A stretch of 64,000 nucleotides of DNA from Buttiauxella gaviniae (GTDB lineage: Bacteria > Pseudomonadota > Gammaproteobacteria > Enterobacterales > Enterobacteriaceae), in contig NZ_JBFMVT010000002.1 in assembly GCF_040786275.1 (NCBI RefSeq), forward strand, positions 496,001 to 560,000. The letters are read 5' to 3'. Each line of letters starts with the position of its first letter. The first letter of the stretch is position 1. Under the pieces are notes generated by a model, which was not told the origin of the DNA, did not search any database, and saw only the letters and a list, made by a program, of their open reading frames with translations. Below, one piece after another: positions 20,927 to 30,257 of the stretch. Both the position numbers and the translations under genes were made by a program.

Positions 20927-21273
20927 TACACACCCCACACCACAACGAATCCATAAATGACGTAAACCAGCAGGGCCACAACAATGATCAGTTGCAGGCC
21001 AAGGCGAATCGCCACTGGTTTAACGTAGTCGGTCAACACCTGCCACATGCCAATCCAGGCATGGATCAAAATCGAAAACAGAGTCAGCAGGGTAAACACT
21101 TTGGTGAAAGCGGAGGCAAAGAACCCACTCCAGACCGGATAGGTTAATTCACCGGCCATGGCGATAAAGCCAATCATATAAATGATGTACAGGGTTATAA
21201 CGATAGCGGTGGCACGAACCAGCAAAAAGTCATGCACGCCATTGCGACCTAATGCGGAGGCATTGCTTACCAT
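20926..21273 (-). CDS. sdhD: SdhD, succinate dehydrogenase membrane anchor
   Basis: A 115-residue inner-membrane anchor with three helices that, with SdhC, binds haem b556 and ubiquinone and tethers SdhAB. It begins [20 protein letters not shown] and ends [11 protein letters not shown]. The ATG at 21271-21273 overlaps the end of sdhC by 7 bp, which couples translation; the much longer open frame upstream is only a shadow of sdhC. The segment [13 protein letters not shown] holds the conserved haem-ligand His. Confidence 0.97.
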   Translation of the reverse strand: MVSNASALGRNGVHDFLLVRATAIVITLYIIYMIGFIAMAGELTYPVWSGFFASAFTKVFTLLTLFSILIHAWIGMWQVLTDYVKPVAIRLGLQLIIVVALLVYVIYGFVVVWGV

Positions 21274-21656
21274 ACGAGGACTCCTGCGAGAATTGAAAGC
21301 ACGACAGTTAACACAAATGAAATCATTGCGGATCGTTTGCCCGCTATCAGGGTCTCTTCCAGTAAACCGGTGTCCATCATGATGTGGCGAATGCCCACAA
21401 CAACGTGATAAGCCAGCGCGGTAAGGATGCCCCACATAATGAATTTAACGAAGAAGCTGTCCATGATTGCCGACGCAACGAGGAAGCCTTCCGGAGACGA
21501 GAGTGACTGGCCGAGTAACCAAAGTAGTATGCCAACAGCCACAAAGGTGATCACGCCGGATACACGATGGAGGATGGAAGCGATTGCAGTGACGGGGAAC
21601 TTGATCGTTGTGAGATCAAGATTTACAGGTCGTTGTTTTTTCGCATTTTTTATCAT
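21267..21656 (-). CDS. sdhC: SdhC, succinate dehydrogenase cytochrome b556 subunit
   Basis: The first gene of sdhCDAB-sucABCD, a 129-residue three-helix anchor. The family start [20 protein letters not shown] gives the ATG at 21654-21656; an ATG five codons upstream is less likely. SILHRVSGV contains Ser and Arg at the quinone site and [10 protein letters not shown] the haem-region His. In E. coli this start region is a target of the small RNAs Spot 42, RyhB and RybB, and the leader here is similar to E. coli, so that control may be kept. Confidence 0.97.
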   Translation of the reverse strand: MIKNAKKQRPVNLDLTTIKFPVTAIASILHRVSGVITFVAVGILLWLLGQSLSSPEGFLVASAIMDSFFVKFIMWGILTALAYHVVVGIRHIMMDTGLLEETLIAGKRSAMISFVLTVVLSILAGVLVW

Positions 21657-21833
21657 GAATAGCGCCCACATGCTGTTCTTATTGTTTCCTTCCTCCGGGT
21701 CTGCAGGCGGGGTCAGACAGCGTGAACTTTCTATAACTGTGCGTCATGCAAAAACAGCTACGTCCAGATGCCAAAAAACTGGCTACAACGCTGGGTGGCT
21801 CCCGGTGGCAGGGTATTCCGGAGACCTGGCGGC

Positions 21834-21862
21834 AGTATAGGCGCTTCACAAATTCATTACAA
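21834..21862 (-). promoter_or_regulatory. sdhC promoter
   Basis: On the minus strand TTGTAA (21857-21862) and TATACT (21834-21839) are spaced by 17 bp. The sequence TTGTAATGAATTTGTGAA with CCTATACTGCCGCCAGG after it closely resembles the E. coli sdhC promoter as I remember it, about 180 bp upstream of the start codon. Confidence 0.75.
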
Positions 21863-21972
21863 TTAACCTACATATAGTTTGAAGGGTTTTGGTCGGAACA
21901 GTGAGCAGGATCACGATAACAACATTATTTTAAATTTTAATCATCTGATTTGACAAAAGTTAAACATTATTG

Positions 21973-22002
21973 TTACAAACAGAGCCAGAAAAGCCGTATA
22001 AT
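21973..22002 (+). promoter_or_regulatory. Candidate gltA promoter
   Basis: TTACAA (21973-21978) and a perfect TATAAT (21997-22002) are separated by 18 bp. Transcription from here would give a leader of about 440 nt that includes the ERIC element. gltA of E. coli also has distant upstream promoters with a long leader. Confidence 0.55.
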
Positions 22003-22098
22003 TCGCAAAAGTTATAGGGTCAGCCTTTCACCTGAGAATAAGTTATGTAACAGTGTGTCGGTATTGACCCACGTTATCAGGACAGCTATTAGTGGTAC

Positions 22099-22222
22099 TT
22101 TCCCCTAAATAATGGGAGTTGTATCAAGGCGGCAAGCTCAAGAATGTCCAGGCACTTACTTTAATAAGTGAATGGTCTGTGTGAGTGCAGTCAACGCAGA
22201 TACACCTTCCAGTACGACGGGG
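22099..22222. repeat. ERIC element (near full length, diverged) in the gltA leader
   Basis: Blocks CCCTAAATAAT, AGTTG, GGCGGCAAG, CTTACTTTAATAAGTG, GTGAGTGCAGTCAACGCA and AGTACGACGGG occur in the order of the ERIC consensus as I recall it, over about 124 bp. The outer ends are worn (no clean TATACCC or GGGTATA). It lies within the transcribed leader, about 230 bp before the gltA start. Confidence 0.75.
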
Positions 22223-22449
22223 AAACAGGTTTGAATGAGTTTGAATGATAGGGACTGCTTACACCCTGATTTGCTGATTTTCGCCTGTGTGGCATAAGTT
22301 ACCTGCAAGCGCCCATCGCTCTGTACCCGGGCTTACATAATCAAAACAGAGCAGCGAGCCAAATAACAAAACGGGTAATGGTCACGGTTGGTTTGTATGC
22401 AAATCAGGCATCCGGCAGTCTTATGAATAAGGCGCTAAGGAGACCGTAA

Positions 22450-23736
22450 ATGTCTGATAAAAAAGCAACTCTCACCTACAACGGTGATGATGCTCTGGAA
22501 CTGGATGTGCTAAAAGGCACACTCGGTCAGGATGTAATTGATATCCGTAGTCTTGGTTCTAAAGGTGTGTTTACTTTTGACCCGGGTTTTACCTCTACCG
22601 CATCATGTGAATCAAAAATCACCTTTATCGACGGTGATGAAGGCATCTTGTTGCACCGTGGTTTCCCGATCGATCAACTGGCGACCCATTCCAACTATCT
22701 TGAAGTCTGCTATATCCTGCTCAACGGCGAAAAACCGACCCAGGAACAATACGAAGAATTTAAAACCACCGTCACTCGTCACACCATGATCCATGAACAA
22801 ATCACCCGTTTGTTCCACGGTTTCCGTCGTGACTCCCATCCGATGGCGGTGATGTGCGGTGTGACCGGTGCGCTGGCAGCGTTTTATCATGACTCTATGG
22901 ACGTGAATAACCCACGCCATCGCGAGATTGCCGCCTTCCGCCTGCTGTCCAAAATGCCAACCATGGCCGCAATGTGTTACAAGTACTCCATTGGCCAACC
23001 GTTTGTTTATCCGCGTAATGACCTCTCCTACTCAGGTAACTTCCTGAATATGATGTTCTCTACGCCATGCGAAGAGTACGTGGTAAACCCAATTCTTGAA
23101 CGTGCGATGGACAGAATTCTGATTCTGCACGCCGACCACGAGCAAAATGCATCTACTTCAACCGTTCGTACCGCAGGCTCAAGCGGCGCAAACCCATTTG
23201 CCTGTATCGCAGCCGGTATCGCATCCCTGTGGGGGCCTGCGCACGGTGGTGCTAACGAAGCCGCGCTGAAAATGCTCGAAGAAATTAATAGCGTCGAACA
23301 CATTCCTGAATTCATCCGTCGTGCGAAAGACAAGAATGACTCTTTCCGCCTGATGGGCTTTGGTCACCGCGTGTACAAAAACTACGACCCGCGTGCCACG
23401 GTAATGCGTGAAACCTGTCATGAAGTGTTGAAAGAGCTGAACCTGAAAGACAATAACCTGCTGGAAGTAGCGATGGAGCTGGAACACATCGCATTGAACG
23501 ACCCGTACTTCATCGAGAAGAAACTTTACCCGAACGTGGACTTCTACTCCGGTATCATCCTGAAAGCGATGGGTATTCCGTCTTCCATGTTTACCGTTAT
23601 CTTCGCGATGGCGCGTACCGTGGGCTGGATTGCACACTGGAACGAAATGCACGACGACGGCATCAAAATTGCCCGTCCACGCCAGTTGTATACCGGTTAC
23701 GAACAGCGTGATTTCAAATCTGATTTGAAAAAATAG
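22450..23736 (+). CDS. gltA: GltA, type II citrate synthase
   Basis: Citrate synthase (428 residues) condenses acetyl-CoA with oxaloacetate, the first TCA step. The N-terminal beta domain found in NADH-regulated hexameric enzymes is present ([20 protein letters not shown]). The segment [14 protein letters not shown] carries an active-site His, with a second His in [18 protein letters not shown] and the catalytic Asp in NVDFYSGI. It has an AAGGAG ribosome site, faces away from sdhC and ends in a strong terminator. One residue longer than in E. coli. Confidence 0.99.
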   Translation: MSDKKATLTYNGDDALELDVLKGTLGQDVIDIRSLGSKGVFTFDPGFTSTASCESKITFIDGDEGILLHRGFPIDQLATHSNYLEVCYILLNGEKPTQEQYEEFKTTVTRHTMIHEQITRLFHGFRRDSHPMAVMCGVTGALAAFYHDSMDVNNPRHREIAAFRLLSKMPTMAAMCYKYSIGQPFVYPRNDLSYSGNFLNMMFSTPCEEYVVNPILERAMDRILILHADHEQNASTSTVRTAGSSGANPFACIAAGIASLWGPAHGGANEAALKMLEEINSVEHIPEFIRRAKDKNDSFRLMGFGHRVYKNYDPRATVMRETCHEVLKELNLKDNNLLEVAMELEHIALNDPYFIEKKLYPNVDFYSGIILKAMGIPSSMFTVIFAMARTVGWIAHWNEMHDDGIKIARPRQLYTGYEQRDFKSDLKK

Positions 23737-23755
23737 GTTCGACGCTGGAAATAAA

Positions 23756-23777
23756 AAACGCGCTCAAGGGCGCGTTT
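23756..23777 (+). terminator. Rho-independent terminator of gltA
   Basis: Stem AAACGCGC / GCGCGTTT with a short loop and a run of T, 19 bp after the gltA stop. The A-rich left side suggests it may also act on minus-strand transcription. Confidence 0.85.
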
Positions 23778-23783
23778 TTTTAT

Positions 23784-23866
23784 GTCGGATGGCGCTTGCT
23801 TGCGCTTATCCGACCTACGAATCGGGTTTTATAGGGTGGATAAGGCGCAAGCCGCCATCCACCCTT
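23784..23866. repeat. BIME (two REP units) after gltA
   Basis: gtcggatggcgcttgcttgc...ccgacctac (23784-23818) and agggtggataaggcgcaagc...ccaccct (23833-23865) are two palindromic REP units in inverted arrangement, filling the gap between convergent gltA and the lipoprotein gene. Confidence 0.85.
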
Positions 23867-24495
23867 TATGCCTGCGGGATATCATCCAGATTAGTGATGC
23901 TCACACCCTGCGGGGTCGTTGTTTGCGTCTCAGCCTGCGGCTGATTTGTTGGCGTCAGCTCGGTGACTTCCGGGGTCTGCGTTTCCGGCGTCACTACTGG
24001 CGCGGCAGGTGTTACAGTCTGCGTCTGTTCGGTTGCGGCAGGCTCTTCAATTTGATTCGGCATCACCGGAACGGGTTCTGCAGGAATCGATTCTGATTTT
24101 GGTTTCGGCACCGGGGTTGACGCACGCACGATAAATGACGGTTTGCGGTTCACAACCGAATAGGTCACATGGCTGATAACATCGCGCGATGTCGCCACTT
24201 CCACAGGCGATATGGTCACGCGCCCAATCAGCGTGCGAGCATAGCCACCGACTTTATGTTTGCCCTCTGGCAGTTGGACTTCAATGCTCTCACCTGTCCC
24301 CAGCACGCCGGCATCTTTGTCGTCAACGGTCACATATATTTTAGTACCATCGTCGGTTTTGGTCGGGATATGCGTCACGGTCACCCGCGAAGAGCCGAAA
24401 TCGAAAGCCGGTTCCTGATCGGCGGTATTCGATTTTGCGCATCCTGTCAGGGATAAAACGGCTGCCAGGATAGTCAGGGTGAAACGATAACTCAT
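23866..24495 (-). CDS. Putative lipoprotein of unknown function
   Basis: I do not recognise this gene by name. The protein (209 residues from the ATG at 24493-24495) has a lipoprotein signal, MSYRFTLTILAAVLSLTGC, with the lipobox LTGC and lipidated Cys at about residue 19. Residues about 35-125 are predicted beta-rich (KIYVTVDDKDAGVLGTGESI, then PEGKHKVGGY), reminiscent of PEGA-type surface domains; this is a resemblance only. The last 80 residues are a Pro/Thr/Gln/Glu-rich tail, likely disordered. An in-frame ATG 15 codons upstream would spoil the signal peptide. It lies between gltA and nei, where E. coli K-12 carries abrB and the ybgOPQD fimbrial genes. Confidence 0.8.
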   Translation of the reverse strand: MSYRFTLTILAAVLSLTGCAKSNTADQEPAFDFGSSRVTVTHIPTKTDDGTKIYVTVDDKDAGVLGTGESIEVQLPEGKHKVGGYARTLIGRVTISPVEVATSRDVISHVTYSVVNRKPSFIVRASTPVPKPKSESIPAEPVPVMPNQIEEPAATEQTQTVTPAAPVVTPETQTPEVTELTPTNQPQAETQTTTPQGVSITNLDDIPQA

Positions 24496-24622
24496 AGTTT
24501 GGGGTCTTCCATTAAGGGATTTTTGTGATCTGCGCTGCAATATATCCGATCTCCGGTGAGAGATGAATACTCACTCAGGGGACTCGGAAGAGTCTGTTAT
24601 CAGCGTTTATCCGCTCAATGAT

Positions 24623-25414
24623 TCAAAACTGACACCCAGGGCACCAATAAAATGGCCGTGATGAGATCATCGCTTTTTCAATCGTGCCACCGCACCGCTC
24701 ACACACCTTCCCTGCACGATGGAAAACCTTAAAGCTGAAAATAGCCCCGTGATGCTTGTTTTCATCCACATTTCCCCGCGTGTTGTAGGACAAACGCGGA
24801 ATTTCCAGCAGCGCATGAGCGAGTTTATCGAGCTGCTCTGGGGTTAAATCCTGCGCTTTATGGTGCGCCAGCAGCCCAACATCCCAAAGAATTTCCACCC
24901 GCAGATAGTTGCCCAGGCCCGCGAGAAAAGCCTGATCTAACAGCAGTCCACCGAACTGCCGTTTACGAAATTTTGGCGACAGCAAACGCTCTTTGACCTG
25001 CTCAACCGTCACCGTCATATCCAGCACATCTGGCCCCACACGGAGCAAAAACGGGTGCTGCGACAGCTTTTCTGCATCCAGCATTTCAATGTCAGACGCG
25101 CTGTAGAGCAGAATAGACTTATCCGCCGCCTGCAATTTGACGCGCAAAACGCGCGTTGTCTGCTGAACTTCACCGGTGTTCACCACGCGCCACACGCCGT
25201 AAAGCTGGTTGTGGCTGTAGAGCGTTAGCCCGTTGGAAAAATAGGTCAACAGCGCTTTGCCACGCGTCTCTATGCGCTCAACTTTTTGCCCTATTAACGC
25301 TTGCTCAAACGCTTTTAACTCAGGGAAAGCAAACCAGACATCGGTTAACGGTTTATCTAAAACGGCGGCTTCGAGTTTATCTGCCGCTCGTCTAATTTCT
25401 GGGCCTTCAGGCAT
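24623..25414 (-). CDS. nei: Nei, endonuclease VIII (DNA glycosylase/AP lyase)
   Basis: Nei removes oxidised pyrimidines and cuts the DNA backbone by beta,delta-elimination. The mature N-terminus [13 protein letters not shown] supplies the catalytic Pro and Glu of the Fpg/Nei family. A helix-two-turn-helix lies around residues 120-210, and the C-terminal zinc finger with ligands CERCGG and CPGC binds DNA. It has 263 residues, the family length. It begins only 18 bp after pxpC; in E. coli pxpA lies between them. Confidence 0.97.
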   Translation of the reverse strand: MPEGPEIRRAADKLEAAVLDKPLTDVWFAFPELKAFEQALIGQKVERIETRGKALLTYFSNGLTLYSHNQLYGVWRVVNTGEVQQTTRVLRVKLQAADKSILLYSASDIEMLDAEKLSQHPFLLRVGPDVLDMTVTVEQVKERLLSPKFRKRQFGGLLLDQAFLAGLGNYLRVEILWDVGLLAHHKAQDLTPEQLDKLAHALLEIPRLSYNTRGNVDENKHHGAIFSFKVFHRAGKVCERCGGTIEKAMISSRPFYWCPGCQF

Positions 25415-25432
25415 TGCATTATCCTAAAAAAA

Positions 25433-26365
25433 TTATGCTTCGTGATTCAGCCGCCAGGCTAATTGATCGATATAAACCTGCCGTTCGCGGCGCGCTTTAA
25501 GCGCCTCTTCCAGCGTGCACTGCACGAAATGAATCGGCTCGCCCAAACGCAACTGCGCAAGGTGGAACATATCGGCCTCAATGACGCAGGCAATACGCGG
25601 ATAGCCGCCGGTGGTTTGGGCATCATTCATCAACACAATCGGCTGCCCGTTATGCGGGACTTGTATCACGCCGGGTAGCAACCCGTGGGAGAGTAATTCG
25701 CGATCGGTTGTCCGCTCAAGCCGTTGCCCCTGCAAGCGATAACCCATACGGTTACTTTGCGGGCTTAACTGCCATGGTAAACGCCAGAACGCCTCTTGCG
25801 AGGCCTGAGTGAACTCGTGATATTCAGGCCCTGCCAGCGCGCGAATGCGGTTTCCCCACAGCAATTGCTTCACGCCACGCGCTTCGTAAAATTGTCGGGT
25901 CGTTGGCAGGAGAGGAATTTCATCCCCATCTTTCAGTAAACGCCCTTCCACACCCCCCATTTGTGCTTTCAGATCGGTACTGTAAGAGCCCAATATTTCA
26001 GGAACGTCTAACCCACCCGCCACGGCAAGATAACTTCTCATGCCACGTTCCGGCGCTTTAAGATGTAACTGCTGCCCCGCTTTCACCGGCAAGCGCCAGC
26101 CCGTCCAGACGGCGCGGCCATCTAACTGGGCATGGCATCCGGCCCCGGTTAATGCAAACCAGCCGTCTTGAGTAAATTCAATAACGCAATGCCCAAGCGT
26201 AATTTCCAGCGCCGCGCTGTCAGGAGCATTTCCCACCAGCAAGTTAGCGGTTTGTAGCGCAGGCGTATCGAGCGCTCCGCAGCGGCTAATGCCTGACTGC
26301 CGATAGCCGTAGCGCCCCGTGTCCTGCACCGACATATGCATTCCGGCACGAATTATTTTCAGCAC
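25433..26365 (-). CDS. pxpC: PxpC, 5-oxoprolinase subunit C
   Basis: PxpC (310 residues, formerly YbgK) is the AHS2/KipA-type subunit of the ATP-dependent 5-oxoprolinase that opens pyroglutamate to glutamate. The segments [20 protein letters not shown] and [14 protein letters not shown] and the C-terminal [11 protein letters not shown] are typical of the biotin-dependent-carboxylase-like (AHS2) fold. It overlaps pxpB by 7 bp. The third subunit, PxpA, is absent from the expected place downstream, so the cluster may not be functional unless pxpA lies elsewhere. Confidence 0.94.
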   Translation of the reverse strand: MLKIIRAGMHMSVQDTGRYGYRQSGISRCGALDTPALQTANLLVGNAPDSAALEITLGHCVIEFTQDGWFALTGAGCHAQLDGRAVWTGWRLPVKAGQQLHLKAPERGMRSYLAVAGGLDVPEILGSYSTDLKAQMGGVEGRLLKDGDEIPLLPTTRQFYEARGVKQLLWGNRIRALAGPEYHEFTQASQEAFWRLPWQLSPQSNRMGYRLQGQRLERTTDRELLSHGLLPGVIQVPHNGQPIVLMNDAQTTGGYPRIACVIEADMFHLAQLRLGEPIHFVQCTLEEALKARRERQVYIDQLAWRLNHEA

Positions 26366-27015
26366 ACGCCCTCCTTTTGAGGCACAAAACGCACGGTATC
26401 ACCTGGAGCCAACAGCGTTGGCATTTCATCCGCCGGATTGAATAACTTCACAGGAGTGTGACCAATAAGCTGCCAGCCGCCCGGCGTTGCCAGCGGATAA
26501 ATGCCCGTCTGGCTGCCGCCGATGCCCACAGAACCTGCGGGAACCATCAAGCGAGGCTCGGCCCGTCGCGGCGTAACAAGTTCAGTCGCAAGCCCTGCAA
26601 GATAGGCAAAGCCCGGCTGGAAGCCGAGAAAATAGACCACGTAATCAACGCAAGAGTGCTGTTCGACCACCTGGCGTGCCGATAGCCCGCAATGTGCGGC
26701 GACTTCCGCTAAATCTGGGCCGAACGCGCCGCCGTAAGTCACCGGAATTTCAATGCGGCGGGATTCGGGCACCATCGCCTCGCTCTCCTCCCACCAGCGC
26801 TGAATGCGTTCGATGCCATCCAGCGCCAGGTTTTGCGGTTCACGGAGCACCACGGTGATGTTATTCATCCCCGGAATCACTTCCGAAACGGCAGGCGCGT
26901 CGAGTAACCGTTGGGTTAATCCCCAAATTCGTTGCTGACTTTCCAGCGATAAAGGCGGTTCCAGTTCAAGAACCACCGCACTTTCGCCTAACAGATAACA
27001 CCGCGCTCTTTGCAC
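26359..27015 (-). CDS. pxpB: PxpB, 5-oxoprolinase subunit B
   Basis: PxpB (218 residues, formerly YbgJ) is the AHS1/KipI-type partner of PxpC. It shows [17 protein letters not shown], the Arg-Pro-rich stretch [20 protein letters not shown] and [12 protein letters not shown], all hallmarks of the family. It lies 20 bp after ybgI and overlaps pxpC, so the genes should be co-transcribed. The related Bacillus KipI inhibits a sensor kinase, but the enterobacterial proteins act in 5-oxoproline use. Confidence 0.94.
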   Translation of the reverse strand: MQRARCYLLGESAVVLELEPPLSLESQQRIWGLTQRLLDAPAVSEVIPGMNNITVVLREPQNLALDGIERIQRWWEESEAMVPESRRIEIPVTYGGAFGPDLAEVAAHCGLSARQVVEQHSCVDYVVYFLGFQPGFAYLAGLATELVTPRRAEPRLMVPAGSVGIGGSQTGIYPLATPGGWQLIGHTPVKLFNPADEMPTLLAPGDTVRFVPQKEGVC

Positions 27016-27035
27016 TTTTGCTCCTCGGTCTTGCG

Positions 27036-27779
27036 TTATGCCGGGTTCGGAATATCGATGAAGGTTACGTCGAGATCGGTTTCGCTGTTCAACCAGTCGC
27101 TTAATGCCTGGATGCCGCCGCGCTCGGTGGCATGATGCCCCGCCGCATAAAAGTGCAGCCCCTGCTCGCGCGCCGAGTGAATAGTTTGCTCGGAAACTTC
27201 ACCGGTAATAAATGCATCCACGCCAAAACGCGCCGCGCTGTCGATAAAACTCTGCCCGCCGCCGGTACACCAGGCGACGCGGCGAATCTGCTCGGGGCCG
27301 GTTTCCCCACTCCACAGCGGTGTACGCCCCAGGCGCATCTCAATCCACGACGCCAGTTCGACACCCGAAAGTGGCGTTGGAAACTCGCCCCATGGCACCA
27401 GAGGTTCAATTTCACCTTTGGTTTCAATCCCCAGCAACGCGCCCAACTGCGCGTTGTTACCCAGGTGCGGATGCGCATCCAGCGGCAAATGCCAGCCATA
27501 AAGATTGATGTCATTGCTGAGCAGGGCTTTAAGGCGATTGCGTTTCATGCCGCGAATCACCGGGGATTCGCCCTTCCAGAAATAGCCGTGGTGAACAATC
27601 ATCGCATCCGCCTGAAGTCGCACCGCTTCGTCGATCAGCGCCTGGCTTGCGGTCACACCGGTAACGATTTTGCGGACTTCTTCGCGCCCTTCGACCTGCA
27701 AACCATTTGGCGCATAATCGCTTATCGCTGCGCTGTTGAGTTTTTCGTTAATCAGGCGTTCCAGTTCGCTATTTTTCAT
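27036..27779 (-). CDS. ybgI: YbgI, Nif3-family metal-binding protein
   Basis: A 247-residue NIF3/DUF34 protein that forms a toroidal hexamer with a di-metal centre. The metal ligands are visible as [12 protein letters not shown] near residue 60 and [11 protein letters not shown] near residue 215. The function is not settled; the family has been linked to metal handling or GTP cyclohydrolase-like chemistry. Its ATG overlaps the phrB stop by 4 bp, and it leads into pxpBC. Length and order (phrB-ybgI-pxpB) match E. coli. Confidence 0.95.
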   Translation of the reverse strand: MKNSELERLINEKLNSAAISDYAPNGLQVEGREEVRKIVTGVTASQALIDEAVRLQADAMIVHHGYFWKGESPVIRGMKRNRLKALLSNDINLYGWHLPLDAHPHLGNNAQLGALLGIETKGEIEPLVPWGEFPTPLSGVELASWIEMRLGRTPLWSGETGPEQIRRVAWCTGGGQSFIDSAARFGVDAFITGEVSEQTIHSAREQGLHFYAAGHHATERGGIQALSDWLNSETDLDVTFIDIPNPA

Positions 27780-29206
27780 TGTTGTTTCTCTTCAGATTTA
27801 CGGGCCGCTTCATAGGCGGCGAGTGTCGCGATACGTGCTTGTTTATGGTCAACAATTGGCTGCGGATAGTCCAGCGTCAGTTGTTCTTTCTGGGCCCAAA
27901 GCCAGGGCGTGTGAATGAATTTATCGGGTACATCATTGAGCTCTGGTAGCCACTGGCGAATAAACGCCCCTTTTGCATCAAAACGTTCACCCTGCGTAGT
28001 CGGGTTAAAGATACGAAAATAAGGTGCTGCATCGGTACCGGTCGACGCGGCCCACTGCCAGCCGCCGTTGTTCGCCGCCAGATCCCCGTCAATGAGCTGC
28101 GACATAAAATAGCGCTCGCCCAATCGCCAGTCGATCAACAAGTCTTTGACCAAAAAACTCGCCGTCACCATGCGTAAACGGTTGTGCATCCAGCCGGTTG
28201 CGTTGAGCTGGCGCATCGCCGCATCGACAATGGGAAAACCGGTTTGCCCTTGCTGCCAGGCGATGAACTGCGCCTCATCTTGTTGCCAGACGACGTTATC
28301 TGTCCATGAGATAAACGGCTGATGGCGACACAGTTTCGGGTAAGCCACCAACAAGTGGCGGTAAAATTCACGCCAGATAAGCTCGTTTAACCATACCGCA
28401 CCTGCTCCCCCCTCAAGTGCCTGAGGGTGCTCTTTCAGCAAACGGTGCAAACACTGGCGCGGGGAAAGCACGCCTATCGCCAGATAAGCCGATAGACGGC
28501 TGGTACCGTCATTAGCAGGAAAATCACGCTGCTGCTGATAATCCGCCACCGGCTGGCGACAAAACTGGCGTAACTGATTAATCGCCTGCTGCTCCCCCAC
28601 CGGAAATAGCGTGGAGTCAACGGCCTTACGCGGGTAATCAAAGGCGTTGAGTTTTTGTGTCTCCAGCGCCGCCCCCCGCGCTTTCGGGGCAGAAACGCAT
28701 TCGGGTAATCCTTCGTGCAGCTGTTTAATAAACGCTCTGCTAAACGGCGTAAACACTTTGTACATCTCGTGATTGCCGGTGGTGACGCTGCCGGGCGGGA
28801 GTAACACGCTGTCGTCAAATCCCTGGCAAATCACTTCGCACCCCAGCATCTTTTCAACGGCTGCGTCACGCTGGCGTTCATTCAGTTCGTATTGATAGTT
28901 GTAAAAGAGCGCGTCAACGTTGTGACTTGTGCAGAACGTTTTCAGATGTGCGAGGGAATCATCAAAGTTATCCACCTCGTGGATGACCAGATTAATGCCA
29001 CGCTGCGCAAGGGCGGCATGCAGGCTTTGCACATGCTGCCAGATAAACTCCGCCTGACGAGGCGACATATCATGTTGCCGCCATTGCCCAGGCGTGGCGA
29101 TAAAAATGCCCATGACGCGGGCATCGGGATCCCGACACGCCGCGCTCAACGCCAGGTTGTCATTAACCCGTAAATCATTGCGAAACCAGACCAGATGCGT
29201 GGCCAT
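27776..29206 (-). CDS. phrB: PhrB, deoxyribodipyrimidine photolyase
   Basis: The class I CPD photolyase (476 residues) uses blue light to split cyclobutane pyrimidine dimers. The N-terminal Rossmann domain (about 1-130; THLVWFRNDLRVNDNLAL) binds the folate antenna. The C-terminal helical domain binds FAD and DNA: WLNELIWREFYRHLL, TGFPIVDAAMRQLNATGWMH and NRLRMVTASFLVKDLLIDWR are the FAD-site blocks. It starts 12 bp after ybgA, the same pairing as the E. coli ybgA-phrB operon. Confidence 0.98.
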   Translation of the reverse strand: MATHLVWFRNDLRVNDNLALSAACRDPDARVMGIFIATPGQWRQHDMSPRQAEFIWQHVQSLHAALAQRGINLVIHEVDNFDDSLAHLKTFCTSHNVDALFYNYQYELNERQRDAAVEKMLGCEVICQGFDDSVLLPPGSVTTGNHEMYKVFTPFSRAFIKQLHEGLPECVSAPKARGAALETQKLNAFDYPRKAVDSTLFPVGEQQAINQLRQFCRQPVADYQQQRDFPANDGTSRLSAYLAIGVLSPRQCLHRLLKEHPQALEGGAGAVWLNELIWREFYRHLLVAYPKLCRHQPFISWTDNVVWQQDEAQFIAWQQGQTGFPIVDAAMRQLNATGWMHNRLRMVTASFLVKDLLIDWRLGERYFMSQLIDGDLAANNGGWQWAASTGTDAAPYFRIFNPTTQGERFDAKGAFIRQWLPELNDVPDKFIHTPWLWAQKEQLTLDYPQPIVDHKQARIATLAAYEAARKSEEKQQ

Positions 29207-29218
29207 ACAACTCCATGT

Positions 29219-30175
29219 TTAATTGCCGTAGCGCAAACGCAACGCTTCGGGATAAGGCTCGAAATAGCGCTGTTGCGCCAGGTAAGCGTCAGGATATTCC
29301 GCCATATAATGTTTTAACAAGGTAATAGGCGCCAGTAACGGCTGCGTTCCCTGGCGGTATCTGTCGATTAGCCCTGAGAGCTCCTGACGTTGGCGCGGAT
29401 TAAGCTGGCGGCGGAAATACCCCTGAACATGCATCAGCACGTTGGTGTGATTGCGGCGTGTCGCCTGCTGCTCAAGCAACGTCATTAGCCGCTGGCGGTA
29501 TTCAATGAAAAAGGCTTCCAGCGAATCCCAGTTTTCAATATCTGCCACAAAGCGCCCCAGCTCGCGATACTGCGGCTGCGAATGAGCAAGCAGCAGTAAC
29601 TTATAGCGGCTATGAAAACCAATCAGCCCGCCGCGCGTGAGGCCCGATTTATGCAATTTGTTGAGTTCATAAAGCGTGTAGATCCGCTCGACGAAATTCT
29701 CACGAATGGCCGGATCGTATAAGCGTCCGTCTTCTTCGACGGGTAGCCACGGCATCTGGCGCTTCAATTCAGCGGTAAATATTCCGGTGCCGCTTTTACG
29801 ATTGTTATTCCCTTCCGCTTCGTAAACCCGTACCCGCTCCATGCCGCAGCTCGGTGATTTTGCACACACGATATAGCCGCAAAGGTGCTCCAGCCCGGCG
29901 ATGCGCCGCGAGGAAAATTGTTGCATCGCCTGGGTTAAATCCCCTTCGCTATGGTTACTAAAACGCAGCGCGATTTCGCCATCATCCTGTTTCACCAGGC
30001 GCAGCGCAGGCCGGGGCGTTGGCAGACCAATCGCCATTTCCGGGCAAACCGGCTCAAAACGCACCCATGGAGCCAATTCGTTAACGGCAAACGCCAGCCG
30101 TTTATGCCCGCCGTCAAAACGGACATTTTCCCCGAGTAAGCAAGCGCTGATGCCGATGGGAATTTTGTCGCTCAT
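29219..30175 (-). CDS. ybgA: YbgA, DUF523-DUF1722 protein (long form)
   Basis: A 318-residue protein of two domains. Residues about 5-150 are DUF523 (IGISACLLGENVRFDGGHKR; conserved Cys-containing CAKSPSCGMERVRVY), and about 190-305 are DUF1722 (HKSGLTRGGLIGFHSRYKLL). In E. coli K-12 YbgA is about 169 residues and keeps only the DUF1722 part, so this is the full two-domain form. Its role is unknown; the conserved Cys residues of DUF523 could bind a metal, which is inference. It is the first gene of ybgA-phrB-ybgI-pxpBC and lies at the rearrangement boundary. Confidence 0.93.
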   Translation of the reverse strand: MSDKIPIGISACLLGENVRFDGGHKRLAFAVNELAPWVRFEPVCPEMAIGLPTPRPALRLVKQDDGEIALRFSNHSEGDLTQAMQQFSSRRIAGLEHLCGYIVCAKSPSCGMERVRVYEAEGNNNRKSGTGIFTAELKRQMPWLPVEEDGRLYDPAIRENFVERIYTLYELNKLHKSGLTRGGLIGFHSRYKLLLLAHSQPQYRELGRFVADIENWDSLEAFFIEYRQRLMTLLEQQATRRNHTNVLMHVQGYFRRQLNPRQRQELSGLIDRYRQGTQPLLAPITLLKHYMAEYPDAYLAQQRYFEPYPEALRLRYGN

Positions 30176-30228
30176 AACTTACTCCTTTTAAAGTATTCAA
30201 ATCTAAGTGTAGCAAGCTCTTAAAACAA

Positions 30229-30257
30229 AAAGGGCTACCCGATTGGGTAGCCCTTTT
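30229..30257 (-). terminator. Rho-independent terminator of the nuo operon
   Basis: Stem AAGGGCTACCC / GGGTAGCCCTT with a 4-nt loop; on the minus strand it is followed by TTTGTTTT. It lies 17 bp after the nuoN stop, between nuoN and the start of ybgA. Confidence 0.85.

Larger units (their letters stand above)
21657..22449. other. 793-bp divergent regulatory region between sdhC and gltA
   Basis: It holds the sdhC leader and promoter (21834-21862), a gltA promoter (21973-22002) and an ERIC element in the gltA leader (about 22099-22222). I see no convincing protein-coding frame. The region is the shared control point of the TCA cycle, where ArcA and CRP act in E. coli; clear ArcA or CRP consensus sites could not be fixed by eye. 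Confidence 0.7.
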
